This document shows positions 10,084-19,956 of a DNA stretch of 38,336 bases, in pieces. Each line of letters begins with the position of its first letter. The stretch's first letter is position 1. A program made the translations under genes and the position numbers. The stretch is from Oscillospiraceae bacterium (GTDB lineage: Bacteria; Bacillota; Clostridia; Oscillospirales; Acutalibacteraceae), in NCBI GenBank assembly GCA_015065645.1, contig SVPW01000021.1, positions 1-38,336 on the forward strand. Reading direction: 5' to 3'. Below the pieces are notes generated by a model, which was not told the origin of the DNA, ran no database searches, and saw only the letters and a program-made list of their open reading frames with translations.

Positions 10084-10506
10084 TTGCCTACGTTTAACCA
10101 ATTGGTTCGCAGTGGCCGTGAGACCATAGAGAAAAAAGCTAAGGCTCCTGCTCTTTTGAAGGGCTTTAACTCTATGAAGCGTACTCTTACTGACAATGAT
10201 TCACCGCAGAAGCGTGGTGTATGTACTGCAGTTAAGACTTCCACACCTAAAAAGCCTAACTCAGCTCTTCGTAAGATTGCCAGAGTTCGTCTTTCAAACG
10301 GTATTGAAGTATCCGCTTATATTCCGGGTATCGGTCACAACCTTCAGGAACACAGCGTTGTCCTGATCCGCGGCGGCCGTGTTAAGGACCTGCCTGGTGT
10401 GCGTTATCACATCATCCGTGGTACCCTTGATACTCAGGGCGTTGCCAAGAGGATGCAGTCCCGTTCTAAGTACGGTGCAAAGCGTCCTAAGCCAGGTGCG
10501 AAGTAA
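10084..10506 (+). CDS. rpsL: 30S ribosomal protein S12 (uS12)
   Basis: 140 residues, the longer Gram-positive form of S12. It contains [21 protein letters not shown], the decoding-centre loop with both lysines intact, and [20 protein letters not shown] with the conserved DLPGVRYH. No streptomycin-resistance substitution is visible at the usual lysine positions. The start is TTG at 10084, fixed by AAGGAGGTG eight bases upstream and by the conserved N-terminus PTFNQLVR. It leads an operon with rpsG and fusA, separated from rpsG by a 176-base structured spacer. Confidence 0.97.
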   Translation: MPTFNQLVRSGRETIEKKAKAPALLKGFNSMKRTLTDNDSPQKRGVCTAVKTSTPKKPNSALRKIARVRLSNGIEVSAYIPGIGHNLQEHSVVLIRGGRVKDLPGVRYHIIRGTLDTQGVAKRMQSRSKYGAKRPKPGAK

Positions 10507-10682
10507 TTAGGGGGCGAAATCTCAGAATTAAACCAGCAGCGGCGAAAAAAATTCGCCACGGTTTGTACCCGACAGGAATAAAGTTAATATTTATTATTGT
10601 CGGGTGCAAACCCTGCTTGGTGCAAACGGGACTTTGTCACTCGAGTACCTATGATATCATTTCTATGAAGGAGGGAAGTAAA
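10507..10682 (+). promoter_or_regulatory. Structured spacer between rpsL and rpsG
   Basis: A first hairpin GGCGAA/TTCGCC (10541-10546 and 10552-10557) is followed by a long one. GGTTTGTACCCGACA (10560-10574) pairs with TGTCGGGTGCAAACC (10598-10612) over 15 positions with one G-U, and AATAAA (10577-10582) with TTTATT (10590-10595) continues the stem. GGTGCAAAC occurs again at 10619-10627 and can replace the inner copy in pairing with the left arm. In E. coli the equivalent spacer binds S7 for translational feedback; a similar role here is an inference from position. Confidence 0.65.
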
Positions 10683-11153
10683 GTGCCAAGAAGAGGCTTT
10701 ATTGCAAAGCGCGATGTATTGCCGGATCCTATCTACAATTCCAAGACCGTTACAAGACTTATCAATAATGTTATGTTGGACGGTAAGAAGGGTGTAGCTC
10801 AGAAGATCGTATACGGTGCTTTCGACATTATTAGTGAAAAAACCGGGAAGGACCCGCTTGAGGTATTTGACGCAGCAATGGAAAATGTAATGCCTTTGCT
10901 CGAATGTAAGGCTGTCCGTAAGGGCGGTGCTACCTATCAGGTACCTTTCGATGTTCGCCCCGAAAGAAAACAGACACTCGGACTTCGTTGGTTGACTCAG
11001 TTCAGCCGCACCCGTTCCGAGCGCACAATGAAGGAGCGTCTCGCAGCTGAGATTCTTGACGCTGTCAATGGTATGGGCAGCGCAGCTAAGAAGCGTGACG
11101 AGATGCACAGAATGGCAGAAGCAAACCGTGCGTTTGCTCACTACCGCTGGTAA
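10683..11153 (+). CDS. rpsG: 30S ribosomal protein S7 (uS7)
   Basis: 156 residues, the usual size of S7. It begins [19 protein letters not shown], has the [13 protein letters not shown] block, and ends in [12 protein letters not shown]. The start is GTG at 10683 with AAGGAGGG at 10668-10675. A longer reading from 10563 would run through the spacer hairpin and has no family support. fusA follows 26 bases later with its own ribosome binding site. S7 nucleates assembly of the small-subunit head and is the likely ligand for the upstream spacer structure if autoregulation exists. Confidence 0.97.
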   Translation: MPRRGFIAKRDVLPDPIYNSKTVTRLINNVMLDGKKGVAQKIVYGAFDIISEKTGKDPLEVFDAAMENVMPLLECKAVRKGGATYQVPFDVRPERKQTLGLRWLTQFSRTRSERTMKERLAAEILDAVNGMGSAAKKRDEMHRMAEANRAFAHYRW

Positions 11154-11179
11154 TTTACCGGTATTTTTAGGAGGATAAT

Positions 11180-13261
<2,082 letters not shown>

Positions 13262-13277
13262 TTTTATTAATTAATAC

Positions 13278-13306
13278 TTGCAATTTGGTGTATTTTTTGG
13301 TACACT
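13278..13306 (+). promoter_or_regulatory. Probable promoter of tuf
   Basis: TTGCAA (13278-13283), 17-base spacer, TACACT (13301-13306). A small palindrome AATAACT-aa-AGTTATT lies between it and the AAGGAGG of tuf. An extra tuf promoter inside the str operon is common; this one is judged by eye only. Confidence 0.5.
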
Positions 13307-13351
13307 AATCTATGTAACAATAACTAAAGTTATTTAAGGAGGAAATTTACA

Positions 13352-14554
13352 ATGGCAAAAGCAAAATTTGAACGTAGCAAGCCGCACGTTAACATCGGTA
13401 CCATCGGTCACGTTGACCATGGTAAGACTACCCTCACAGCAGCTATCACAAAGTACCTTTCTCTTAAGGGACAGGCTTCTTTTGAGGATTATTCAAACAT
13501 CGATAAGGCTCCCGAAGAGAGAGAGCGTGGTATCACAATCAATACCGCACACGTTGAGTATGAGACTGACGTACGTCACTATGCACACGTTGACTGCCCC
13601 GGACACGCTGACTATGTTAAGAACATGATCACCGGTGCTGCTCAGATGGACGGTGCTATCCTCGTTATCGCTTCTACTGATGGACCTATGGCTCAGACTA
13701 AGGAGCACCTTCTCCTTGCTCGTCAGGTTGGCGTTCCTTACATCGTAGTATTCATGAACAAGACTGACCTCGTTGACGATCCTGAGCTTCTTGAGCTCGT
13801 TGAGATGGAAATCCGTGAGACACTCGACAAGTACGAGTTCCCCGGCGACGATACTCCTATCATTAAGGGTTCTGCTTTCCAGGCTCTTGACAGCGCTTCT
13901 TCTGATCCTTCTGATGCAGTATATGCTCCTATCGCTGAGCTTATGGATGCTGTTGACAGCTATATTCCTACTCCTGATCGTAAGTCTGACATGCCATTCC
14001 TTATGCCTGTTGAGGACGTTATGACTATCTCCGGTCGTGGTACTGTTGTTACCGGCCGTGTTGAGCGTGGTCAGCTCCATGCAGGTGATGAAGTTGAAAT
14101 CATCGGTCTTACCGAAGAGCGTGCTAAGACTGTTGTTACTTCTATGGAAATGTTCCGTAAGATTCTTGACTACTGTGAGGCTGGTGATAACATCGGTGCT
14201 CTTCTCCGTGGTGTATCCCGTGAAGATGTTGAGCGTGGTCAGGTTCTTTGTAAGCCCGGTTCAATCAACCCCCACACCAAGTTCCGTGGTCAGGTTTACG
14301 TATTGAACAAGGAAGAAGGCGGCCGTCATACTCCGTTCTTCAACAACTATCGTCCTCAGTTCTATTTCAGAACTACTGACGTTACCGGCGTTGTATCCCT
14401 TCCTGCAGGCACTGAGATGTGCATGCCTGGTGATAACGTAGAGATGGACGTTGAGCTCATCACTCCTATCGCTATTGAAGAGGGTCTTCGTTTCGCTATC
14501 CGTGAGGGTGGCCGTACAGTTGGTTCCGGCGTTGTTACCGCTATCAACGAATAA
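13352..14554 (+). CDS. tuf: Elongation factor Tu
   Basis: 400 residues. GTPase motifs GHVDHGKTT (about 19-27), DCPGHADY and NKTD are intact, as is the switch-I region [17 protein letters not shown]. The protein ends in the usual [12 protein letters not shown]. It delivers aminoacyl-tRNA to the ribosome. The start is fixed by AAGGAGG about ten bases upstream. Codon choice is noticeably more C-ending than in rpoB/rpoC, as expected for a very highly expressed gene. A strong terminator follows directly, so tuf closes the str operon. Confidence 0.98.
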   Translation: MAKAKFERSKPHVNIGTIGHVDHGKTTLTAAITKYLSLKGQASFEDYSNIDKAPEERERGITINTAHVEYETDVRHYAHVDCPGHADYVKNMITGAAQMDGAILVIASTDGPMAQTKEHLLLARQVGVPYIVVFMNKTDLVDDPELLELVEMEIRETLDKYEFPGDDTPIIKGSAFQALDSASSDPSDAVYAPIAELMDAVDSYIPTPDRKSDMPFLMPVEDVMTISGRGTVVTGRVERGQLHAGDEVEIIGLTEERAKTVVTSMEMFRKILDYCEAGDNIGALLRGVSREDVERGQVLCKPGSINPHTKFRGQVYVLNKEEGGRHTPFFNNYRPQFYFRTTDVTGVVSLPAGTEMCMPGDNVEMDVELITPIAIEEGLRFAIREGGRTVGSGVVTAINE

Positions 14555-14565
14555 TTAAACCTTTT

Positions 14566-14599
14566 AAAATCCGATGCACTTTGTGCATCGGATTTTTTT
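14566..14599 (+). terminator. Terminator after tuf
   Basis: AATCCGATGCAC and GTGCATCGGATT form a 12-pair stem with a three-base loop, followed by a run of T to 14599. Confidence 0.95.
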
Positions 14600-14633
14600 A
14601 TACCTATTTGAAACCATTACCATTTCTTTTTGG

Positions 14634-14662
14634 TTGACATAATACATACTGAAGTATATAAT
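14634..14662 (+). promoter_or_regulatory. SigA-type promoter of the glucosaminidase gene
   Basis: Perfect TTGACA (14634-14639), 17-base spacer, perfect TATAAT (14657-14662). The ribosome binding site GGAG lies at 14688-14691. Confidence 0.85.
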
Positions 14663-14699
14663 TATTTATGTAGTTTTTTTGTAGAATGGAGAAAAAATA

Positions 14700-16637
14700 A
14701 TGACTTTAAAGAAATTTAGCCGTAAGCTTATTGCTTTTGGTGTAGCTTTTCTTTTGATTATTTCGGTTTTTTGTATAAATCTAACGGCAAGTGCCGCATC
14801 AACAGGTTATATAAACGGAATTAATGTGCATATTCGTTCAGGCCCTTCAACTGCTACTACTTCTCTTGGTAAGTATACACATATTTATGTTGAACTGCTC
14901 GGTTCTGTTGAGGGGCAAAATGCAACAGATTGGGGAACTACATGGTACAATATCAGATATGGCGATATTGTAGGTTATGTTTATGGTGAATGGTTTACAG
15001 TAATAGAAACAGTTGAGCCTGAACCCGAACCTGAGCCAACACCCACACCTGATGTTGATTTTGAAACTCAGCTTCTTTCTTTCCCTGAAAGCTATAGGGA
15101 TTCTTTGCGTCAGCTTAAAGCCGCTTATCCAAATTGGAGCTTTAAGGCGGATGAACTTTCTCTTACCTTTGCAGAAGCGGTAGCAGGGGAGGATGTATTT
15201 CCTTTAAAGCTTGTGCCGGCAGGTTATAGCAGTTCTTGGAAATCAATGGGAGAAAAAGCGTATAATTGGGAGACAGGTACTTGGTATTACGATGCAGGCA
15301 ACTGGCAGGCAGCATCCCGTGAGGTTATAGCTTACTATATGGATCCTCGGAATTTCCTTAATGCAAATAATATTTATATGTTTGCACAGCAGTCTTATGA
15401 TTCGTCAATGCAGTCGCAAAGCGGACTTGAAAAGATAGTTGCGGGAACCTTTCTTGCAAACGGTTACAGTGACCCTAATGATACTGCATACGGTGGTTCT
15501 TATGTAAATGTTATTATGGAGGCTGCAAGGCAATCGGGTATGAGTCCGTATGTAATTGCTTCTCTTATACTTATTGAACATGGCTCATCAGGTAACGGTC
15601 CGCTTATTTCAGGTGCTTCCGGATATTATAATTTCTTTAACTATGGTGCTTCGGGAAGTACAAATGCTGATGTTGTTGCAAACGGACTCAAAAAGGCACA
15701 GGAATTAGGGTGGAATACTCGCTCTAAATCAATTATAGAGGGTGCAAAACGCTCTTCAAATAATTATATATCTAAGGGTCAGGATACATATTACTATATG
15801 GATTTTGATGTTAAATCAGCACCTTATTTCAGCTTTCAGTACGCACAGTCAATTATGGATGCTCTTAATAAGGGATCTAAAATGCGTAGTTATTACAGCG
15901 AAAACCCCCAAGCCGCATTAAGCTTCACTATTCCCGTTTATAAGGATATGCCCTTAACTGCGGCTCCTGCGGTTGAATCAAGTGATAAGCTTAATAATTA
16001 TTATTTTACATCACTTTCTGTAGACGGTTTTTCAATGTATAACAAAAATTATTCGATTTCGGTTAGTGAAAACACACGCATAACCTATTCTGTTCCAAGC
16101 GGTGCAGAATACGTTGGTTCTTCTGTTTTTGAACTAAAAGCAGGCTCTAATACGGTGGTTTTGCCCGTTAAATCGCAAACGGGATATATAAATAATTACA
16201 CACTTAATATATCAGCCGCTAATGATTGTTATCTTGTTATAGGTGATGGCCCTTTCCCGGTAAAGGACGGCGATATAAATGCTGATGGTATTGTGGACCG
16301 CTATGATTGTGATATTATTTATAATTATTTGCTTGGAATAGGTAATATGGATAATGAAAGCTTTGAAAGGGCGGATATAAACAATGACGGTGTAGTTGAT
16401 ACACTTGACCTTGGTATTGTTACCGAAACCGTTTCAAATACCACATATTATGGCGATGCCGATAATAATAAAGCGGTTGATGCAAATGACCTTATATGTT
16501 TAAGGAAATACATTTTGGGAATTATAACTTTACCTCAAGTATCACTTTGTGATGTAAATTCAGATGGTATAGTAAATGTTAAAGATCTTGTTCGTTTAGA
16601 AAGATATATGGCAGGGCAGGATGTAACGCTTGGATAA
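14700..16637 (+). CDS. Secreted SH3b-glucosaminidase with two dockerin-like modules
   Basis: 645 residues. Residues 1-33 form a signal peptide ending in ASA. An SH3b wall-binding module (about 36-103) precedes a Glu-Pro/Thr-Pro linker (106-118). The catalytic region (about 125-415) looks like an endo-beta-N-acetylglucosaminidase: IASLILIEHGSSGNGPLISG with Glu293 as likely acid, then GYYNFFNYGASGS. A beta-sandwich (about 435-507, cadherin-like) follows. Two dockerin type I-like modules (523-575 and 584-638) each hold two calcium loops of the form DxNxDGxVxxxD. The protein should cut peptidoglycan glycan strands outside the cell, in growth, separation or sporulation. No cohesin or scaffoldin gene is in view, so what the dockerins dock to is unknown. 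It has its own promoter and shares a terminator with convergent ddh. Confidence 0.85.
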   Translation: MTLKKFSRKLIAFGVAFLLIISVFCINLTASAASTGYINGINVHIRSGPSTATTSLGKYTHIYVELLGSVEGQNATDWGTTWYNIRYGDIVGYVYGEWFTVIETVEPEPEPEPTPTPDVDFETQLLSFPESYRDSLRQLKAAYPNWSFKADELSLTFAEAVAGEDVFPLKLVPAGYSSSWKSMGEKAYNWETGTWYYDAGNWQAASREVIAYYMDPRNFLNANNIYMFAQQSYDSSMQSQSGLEKIVAGTFLANGYSDPNDTAYGGSYVNVIMEAARQSGMSPYVIASLILIEHGSSGNGPLISGASGYYNFFNYGASGSTNADVVANGLKKAQELGWNTRSKSIIEGAKRSSNNYISKGQDTYYYMDFDVKSAPYFSFQYAQSIMDALNKGSKMRSYYSENPQAALSFTIPVYKDMPLTAAPAVESSDKLNNYYFTSLSVDGFSMYNKNYSISVSENTRITYSVPSGAEYVGSSVFELKAGSNTVVLPVKSQTGYINNYTLNISAANDCYLVIGDGPFPVKDGDINADGIVDRYDCDIIYNYLLGIGNMDNESFERADINNDGVVDTLDLGIVTETVSNTTYYGDADNNKAVDANDLICLRKYILGIITLPQVSLCDVNSDGIVNVKDLVRLERYMAGQDVTLG

Positions 16638-16640
16638 TAA

Positions 16641-16679
16641 AAACAGGCTATTTCACTATTATAGTGAGATAGCCTGTTT
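16641..16679. terminator. Bidirectional terminator between convergent genes
   Basis: AAACAGGCTATTTCACTAT (16641-16659) faces ATAGTGAGATAGCCTGTTT (16661-16679), a nearly perfect 19-base palindrome with A-rich left and T-rich right flanks. It can serve both the glucosaminidase gene (plus) and ddh (minus). Confidence 0.85.
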
Positions 16680-16698
16680 AAACTTATGGTTTTTAAAT

Positions 16699-17685
16699 TT
16701 ACAGCAATTCTTTTATAAGCTCTTCATACGGCTTTACACTAAGTAAAGCGGGAGGTACATCAAATACCGTTTTGCAGCCGCTTTCACCGTTTTTATTCAT
16801 TCTGTATGCCGCACGTGCAAATGCAACTATTACAGATGCCGTAAATTCAGGGTTTGAGTCAAGCTTTAGGCTGTACTCAATAATGTGGTTGTGTTGAGAA
16901 TTAAGCCCTGTTTTACCTGTTCTTATAACAAATCCTCCGTGGGGAATACCGCTGTGGTCACGCTTCATTTCCTCTTCGGTTATAAAGTGAACAATGGTGT
17001 TATAATCTGCAAAATAGTTTGGCATTTCCTTGATCTGCTTTTCAATAAGAGCCTTGTCTGCATTCTCAGCTGCCACCACAAAGCATTCTCTTATGTGCTT
17101 ATCTCTTGTGGTAAGCTCAGGGCAAACACCGCTTCTAACCGCATCTAAAGCTTCATCAACAGGTATTGTGTACTGCCTTGCATCTAAAACACCCTCAATA
17201 CGGCGAACGGCATCGGAATGACCTTGGCTTACGCCCTTACCCCAAAAGGTATAATCCTTTCCCTCAGGTAAAATAGCCCCTGCATAAAGGCGGTTAAGTG
17301 AAAACATTCCCGGATCCCAGCCCACAGAAATCATAGCAATTTTTGATTCTTTTTTTGCTATGGCATCAACATTTGCAAAATGCTCGGGAATTTTTGCGTG
17401 TGTATCAAAGCTGTCAACAACATTAAACATTGAAGCAAGCTGAGGGGTTTGCGTGGGAAGGTCGGTAGCGCTTCCGCCACAAAGTATCATAACATCAATT
17501 TTGCCAATAAAATCCTTAACGGTGTCTGCAGCACAAACCGCAACATCCGGTGTGTTTATTTTTAAGGTAGCAGGGTCACGGCGTGTAAAAACTGCAACAA
17601 GCTCCATATCTGAGTTTTGGCGAATTGCACTTTCAATTCCGCGTCCCAAATTTCCATAACCGTAAATACCAATTTTAATTTTCAT
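16699..17685 (-). CDS. ddh: meso-Diaminopimelate D-dehydrogenase
   Basis: 328 residues, close to the usual size. The N-terminus IGIYGYGNLGRG is the NADP-binding glycine motif. VGWDPGMFSLNR and GKGVSQGHSDAVRRIEGV are highly characteristic of Ddh substrate binding. It catalyses NADPH-dependent reductive amination of tetrahydrodipicolinate to meso-diaminopimelate in one step, feeding lysine and peptidoglycan synthesis. The start at 17685 is preceded by GGGGG on the minus strand. It stands alone, divergent from spo0A and convergent with the glucosaminidase gene. Which other lysine-pathway variants the genome holds cannot be seen here. Confidence 0.95.
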   Translation of the reverse strand: MKIKIGIYGYGNLGRGIESAIRQNSDMELVAVFTRRDPATLKINTPDVAVCAADTVKDFIGKIDVMILCGGSATDLPTQTPQLASMFNVVDSFDTHAKIPEHFANVDAIAKKESKIAMISVGWDPGMFSLNRLYAGAILPEGKDYTFWGKGVSQGHSDAVRRIEGVLDARQYTIPVDEALDAVRSGVCPELTTRDKHIRECFVVAAENADKALIEKQIKEMPNYFADYNTIVHFITEEEMKRDHSGIPHGGFVIRTGKTGLNSQHNHIIEYSLKLDSNPEFTASVIVAFARAAYRMNKNGESGCKTVFDVPPALLSVKPYEELIKELL

Positions 17686-17715
17686 AATTTGCCCCCAATG
17701 GTTGAATATAAAAAA

Positions 17716-17744
17716 ATTTTAACACAAATATATCTTCATTTCAA
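17716..17744 (-). promoter_or_regulatory. SigA-type promoter of ddh
   Basis: On the minus strand: TTGAAA (17744-17739), 17-base spacer, TAAAAT (17721-17716), placing the start of transcription about 20-25 bases before the ddh start codon. Confidence 0.65.
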
Positions 17745-17878
17745 GATGTTACCCAATAAAAACATAAAAAATTAATTTTTTATTAAAAGATTTATTTATC
17801 GTACTTTTTTATTGTAAAAAAATTGCAGAAGAATGTAAATTTGTGTCGGTGCAACATTTTTTGTGCAGAACCGTGGAA

Positions 17879-17887
17879 AATGTCGAA
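17879..17887 (+). promoter_or_regulatory. Spo0A binding site (0A box) upstream of spo0A
   Basis: AATGTCGAA contains the exact core TGTCGAA and matches the TTTGTCRAA consensus at 7 of 9 positions. It lies about 40 bases upstream of the -35 of the spo0A promoter. This fits Spo0A autoregulation known in other endospore formers; it is an inference here. Confidence 0.5.
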
Positions 17888-17927
17888 CGAAAATTTAGCT
17901 TTCCGCAAGAAAAAAATAGCAAAAAGC

Positions 17928-17956
17928 TTGATTTTTGTATCGAGTTGTGTTAAAAT
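17928..17956 (+). promoter_or_regulatory. SigA-type promoter of spo0A
   Basis: TTGATT (17928-17933), 17-base spacer, TAAAAT (17951-17956). Ribosome binding site TGGAGGT sits just before the ATG at 17986. No convincing SigH-type promoter was seen. Confidence 0.65.
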
Positions 17957-17985
17957 ATGGAACATAAACTTGGTGGAGGTAAATT

Positions 17986-18762
17986 ATGGAAAAGAAATTA
18001 AAAGTCATTATAGCAGATGATTCGACCGAACTTGGACAAAATTGTGCAAAGGCATTAAAAAGCTACGGTATGGATGTCGTACTTTGCGAAAAGGACGGTC
18101 GTTCGGTGGTAGAAAGAACCCGTACACTTCATCCTGATGTGGTTTTAGCTGATGTTTTTATGCCCAATCTTGATATTTTAGGTGTTTTGGGTGCGGTTAA
18201 GGATATGGATGAAAAGGATCGTCCTATAGTTATGGCAATGTCAAGCTTTGATAATCAGCGCTTGGAGCGAGAAACACTTGAAGCAGGAGCAGGGTATTAT
18301 TTTATAAAGCCGTTTGATACTAATATTATGGCAGAACGCATTATACAGCTTTCGGGATGGCGAAATAAGAAATCACCCGTTGTATTGCGTGATAATGTTG
18401 TAACAGACCCTGAGCTTGAAATGATGGTTACCGAAATAATACATCAAATAGGTGTTCCGGCACACATTAAGGGTTATCATTATTTGCGTGAAGCAATAAT
18501 CCTTTCAATAAAGAATAACGAAATGATAAATTCCGTAACAAAAATTCTTTATCCCACGGTTGCTAAAAAACATTCAACAACCTCTTCCCGTGTTGAGCGT
18601 GCAATACGCCATGCAATAGAGGTTGCTTGGGATAGGGGAGATATTGATGTACTTAATTCCTATTTTGGTTATACCGTTCAGAATGAGCGTGGCAAACCTA
18701 CCAATAGTGAGTTTATTGCAATGATAAGCGATAAACTTCGTTTAAGATTAAAAATAGCATAA
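17986..18762 (+). CDS. spo0A: Sporulation master regulator Spo0A
   Basis: 258 residues. The receiver domain has the acidic pocket D11-D12, the phosphoacceptor Asp56 ([12 protein letters not shown]), and the conserved Lys in FIKPFD. The C-terminal effector domain carries [12 protein letters not shown] and [21 protein letters not shown], the SpoA-type DNA-binding helices that read the 0A box. When phosphorylated by the phosphorelay or orphan kinases it starts sporulation and other stationary-phase programmes. The start is set by TGGAGGT. The usual neighbour spoIVB is not present next to it; a palindromic repeat follows instead. It is strong evidence that the host descends from an endospore-forming lineage. 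Confidence 0.97.
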   Translation: MEKKLKVIIADDSTELGQNCAKALKSYGMDVVLCEKDGRSVVERTRTLHPDVVLADVFMPNLDILGVLGAVKDMDEKDRPIVMAMSSFDNQRLERETLEAGAGYYFIKPFDTNIMAERIIQLSGWRNKKSPVVLRDNVVTDPELEMMVTEIIHQIGVPAHIKGYHYLREAIILSIKNNEMINSVTKILYPTVAKKHSTTSSRVERAIRHAIEVAWDRGDIDVLNSYFGYTVQNERGKPTNSEFIAMISDKLRLRLKIA

Positions 18763-18829
18763 AAAACAATAAATTAAATATAGATTATGTGAGGCGGAAT
18801 AACACAATTCACCGTCTTTATCTAACACC

Positions 18830-18973
18830 GCCTTCCCCTTGATGGTAGCGGGGACGGCGAAGTTGGTGGATGAGGTGAGGCAGACTAATAGAATATTTAT
18901 TTCTATTATCAATCCCCCTCATCCGCCTCGTTACACTCGGCACCTTCCCCACAAAGGGGGAAGGCTTTTTTTT
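18830..18973. repeat. Imperfect palindromic repeat element (MITE/REP-like)
   Basis: GCCTTCCCC (18830-18838) pairs with GGGGAAGGC (18957-18965) at the ends, GGATGAGG (18868-18875) with CCTCATCC further in, and TAATAGAA (18886-18893) with TTCTATTA (18901-18908) at the centre. The whole 136 bases fold on themselves. A run of eight T follows, so it could also end transcription of spo0A and, read backwards, of the XRE gene. The sequence resembles the dispersed palindromes often seen between genes of gut Clostridia. Only one copy is in this window, so mobility cannot be shown. Confidence 0.65.
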
Positions 18974-18982
18974 ATAAATATA

Positions 18983-19294
18983 TCATTTATTAATCATTGT
19001 GTTCACAAATGCCGAAAGTGTTTCAAGCTGTTTGCTGTCAAGCTTTTTAAGGTCTTCAACAAGTGAATTAAGCTGTGACGGTGCTTTTGATTCGGTATCA
19101 AAGAATTCTTTAGGTGAAATTTTTAGGTATTCACAAATATAAAAAAACACCGGCATTGACGGTAAAGATTTACCGTTTTCAATAGTGTTTATATAGCTTT
19201 CGTTCTGTCCGATTGATAAACTCATTTCTCTTGCAGATACTTTTTTACCCAATCTTAACTTTATTAATCGCTCTCTAAATTCATTCTCGTACAA
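18983..19294 (-). CDS. XRE-family (Cro/C1-type) transcriptional regulator
   Basis: About 103 residues. Residues 7-63 form a Cro/C1-type helix-turn-helix: FRERLIKLRLGKK, VSAREMSLSIGQNESYINTIENGKSLPSM, then YLKISPKEFF. This is the standard operator-binding domain of short XRE regulators. The C-terminal 35 residues are a predicted helix (LVEDLKKLDSKQLETLSAFV), probably for dimerisation. I favour a TTG start at 19294, because the GTG at 19303 sits inside the Shine-Dalgarno-like AGAGGTG; starting at 19303 would add three residues. It is transcribed away from the hydrogenase-maturation cluster. Palindromic sites in the shared region (19309-19430) are its likely operators. Signal and targets are unknown. 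Confidence 0.8.
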   Translation of the reverse strand: MYENEFRERLIKLRLGKKVSAREMSLSIGQNESYINTIENGKSLPSMPVFFYICEYLKISPKEFFDTESKAPSQLNSLVEDLKKLDSKQLETLSAFVNTMINK

Positions 19295-19308
19295 AGTAAT
19301 CACCTCTG

Positions 19309-19430
19309 TACAATATTGTATGTTGCATTTATGTATAAATTATTGTATTTTATACTATAATAGTATTGAAGTATAGTATTAAATATGATATAATATGCAA
19401 TGATAACGCAAATAAACTGTTACAATATTG
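19309..19430. promoter_or_regulatory. Candidate operator array in the XRE/hyd divergent region
   Basis: TACAATATTGTA (19309-19320) is a perfect 12-base palindrome and its first ten bases recur at 19421-19430. ATACTAT-a-ATAGTAT (19352-19366) is a perfect 15-base palindrome, and the half site ATAGTAT recurs at 19373-19379. The sites cover and flank the promoter at 19366-19394, suggesting repression or autoregulation by the XRE protein. Confidence 0.5.
19366..19394 (+). promoter_or_regulatory. SigA-type promoter of a short transcript
   Basis: TTGAAG (19366-19371), 17-base spacer, perfect TATAAT (19389-19394). The palindrome at 19352-19366 touches the -35 and another half site lies in the spacer. 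Transcription would begin near 19401 and meet the terminator at 19483-19515. Confidence 0.55.
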
Positions 19431-19515
19431 AAAAATACTCCACCAAAGTTTTTGAAATGAGTGACGGCGTGTTATCAAATTTGAGGGTATGTTCTGCTAT
19501 ACATATCCTCTTTTT
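19401..19515 (+). ncRNA. Candidate short RNA or attenuated leader (about 115 nt)
   Basis: Bounded by the promoter at 19366-19394 and a terminator: GAGGGTATGT (19483-19492) with ACATATCCTC (19501-19510), then TTTTT. Within it GATAAC (about 19402-19407) can pair with GTTATC (about 19471-19476), closing the body of the RNA. No convincing reading frame with a ribosome binding site is seen inside. It could be a trans-acting RNA or an attenuated leader of the hyd cluster. It does not match a riboswitch family that I recognise. Confidence 0.4.
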
Positions 19516-19535
19516 AAATTTATGTAATAAAGCTC

Positions 19536-19564
19536 TTGATTTTACTTTAAAAGTATGTTAAAAT
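19536..19564 (+). promoter_or_regulatory. SigA-type promoter of the hydrogenase-maturation cluster
   Basis: TTGATT (19536-19541), 17-base spacer, TAAAAT (19559-19564), the same two hexamers and spacing as the spo0A promoter. The leader to the first start codon is about 130 bases. Confidence 0.6.
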
Positions 19565-19698
19565 AATAACAAATCTGACATTGAAATATTTTATTGAGAT
19601 GAAAGATGCAGAAAAAATATCATTATCGTATGGGCTTTTGCTTTATACGTGTGTTTTGCTGTATCTTTTTGGTACGGCAATTTTTTTTAGGAGGAATT

Positions 19699-19956
19699 AT
19701 GGAAGATAGGGTAGCAGTGATTGGAATAATAGTTGAAAACCCCGATGCCGCAGGGCACTTGAATGCAATTCTTCACGAATATGGTGAGTATATAATCGGC
19801 AGAATGGGTATTCCTTATAAAAAACGGAATATAAATGTTATAAGTATAGCGGTTGATGCTCCTCAGCCAATAATAAGTGCTCTTTCCGGAAAGATTGGAA
19901 AACTTAGCGGTGTAAGTGCTAAAACTGCTTATTCGGGTGTGATTGCCAATGAATGA
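19699..19956 (+). CDS. TM1266-family iron-only hydrogenase system regulator
   Basis: 85 residues beginning MEDRVAVIGIIVENPDAAGHLNAILHEYG and containing IIGRMGIPYKKRNINVISIAVDAP, matching the small ferredoxin-fold (NikR C-terminal-like) TM1266 family that is repeatedly found with HydEFG. It is presumed to be a ligand-binding regulator, since it lacks a DNA-binding domain. The ATG at 19699 has AGGAGG just upstream. A longer in-frame start at 19606 adds a hydrophobic, cysteine-rich extension without family support. Its end overlaps the start of hydE by eight bases, implying coupled translation. Confidence 0.85.
   Translation: MEDRVAVIGIIVENPDAAGHLNAILHEYGEYIIGRMGIPYKKRNINVISIAVDAPQPIISALSGKIGKLSGVSAKTAYSGVIANE

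Noticed and set aside
10228-10290. Streptomycin resistance in rpsL
   Set aside because: Both lysines of TPKKPNS and the GGRVKDLPG loop are unchanged.
17823-18020. 65-residue open frame overlapping the start of spo0A
   Set aside because: It lies in the promoter and 0A-box region, is in another frame, and has no ribosome binding site.
18763-18982. CRISPR array or IS element near the palindromic repeat
   Set aside because: There are no spaced direct repeats and no transposase frame; only a single self-folding element is present.
19606-19698. N-terminal extension of the TM1266-like protein from the ATG at 19606
   Set aside because: The family starts at the later ATG, which has its own AGGAGG; the extension is unlike any family member.
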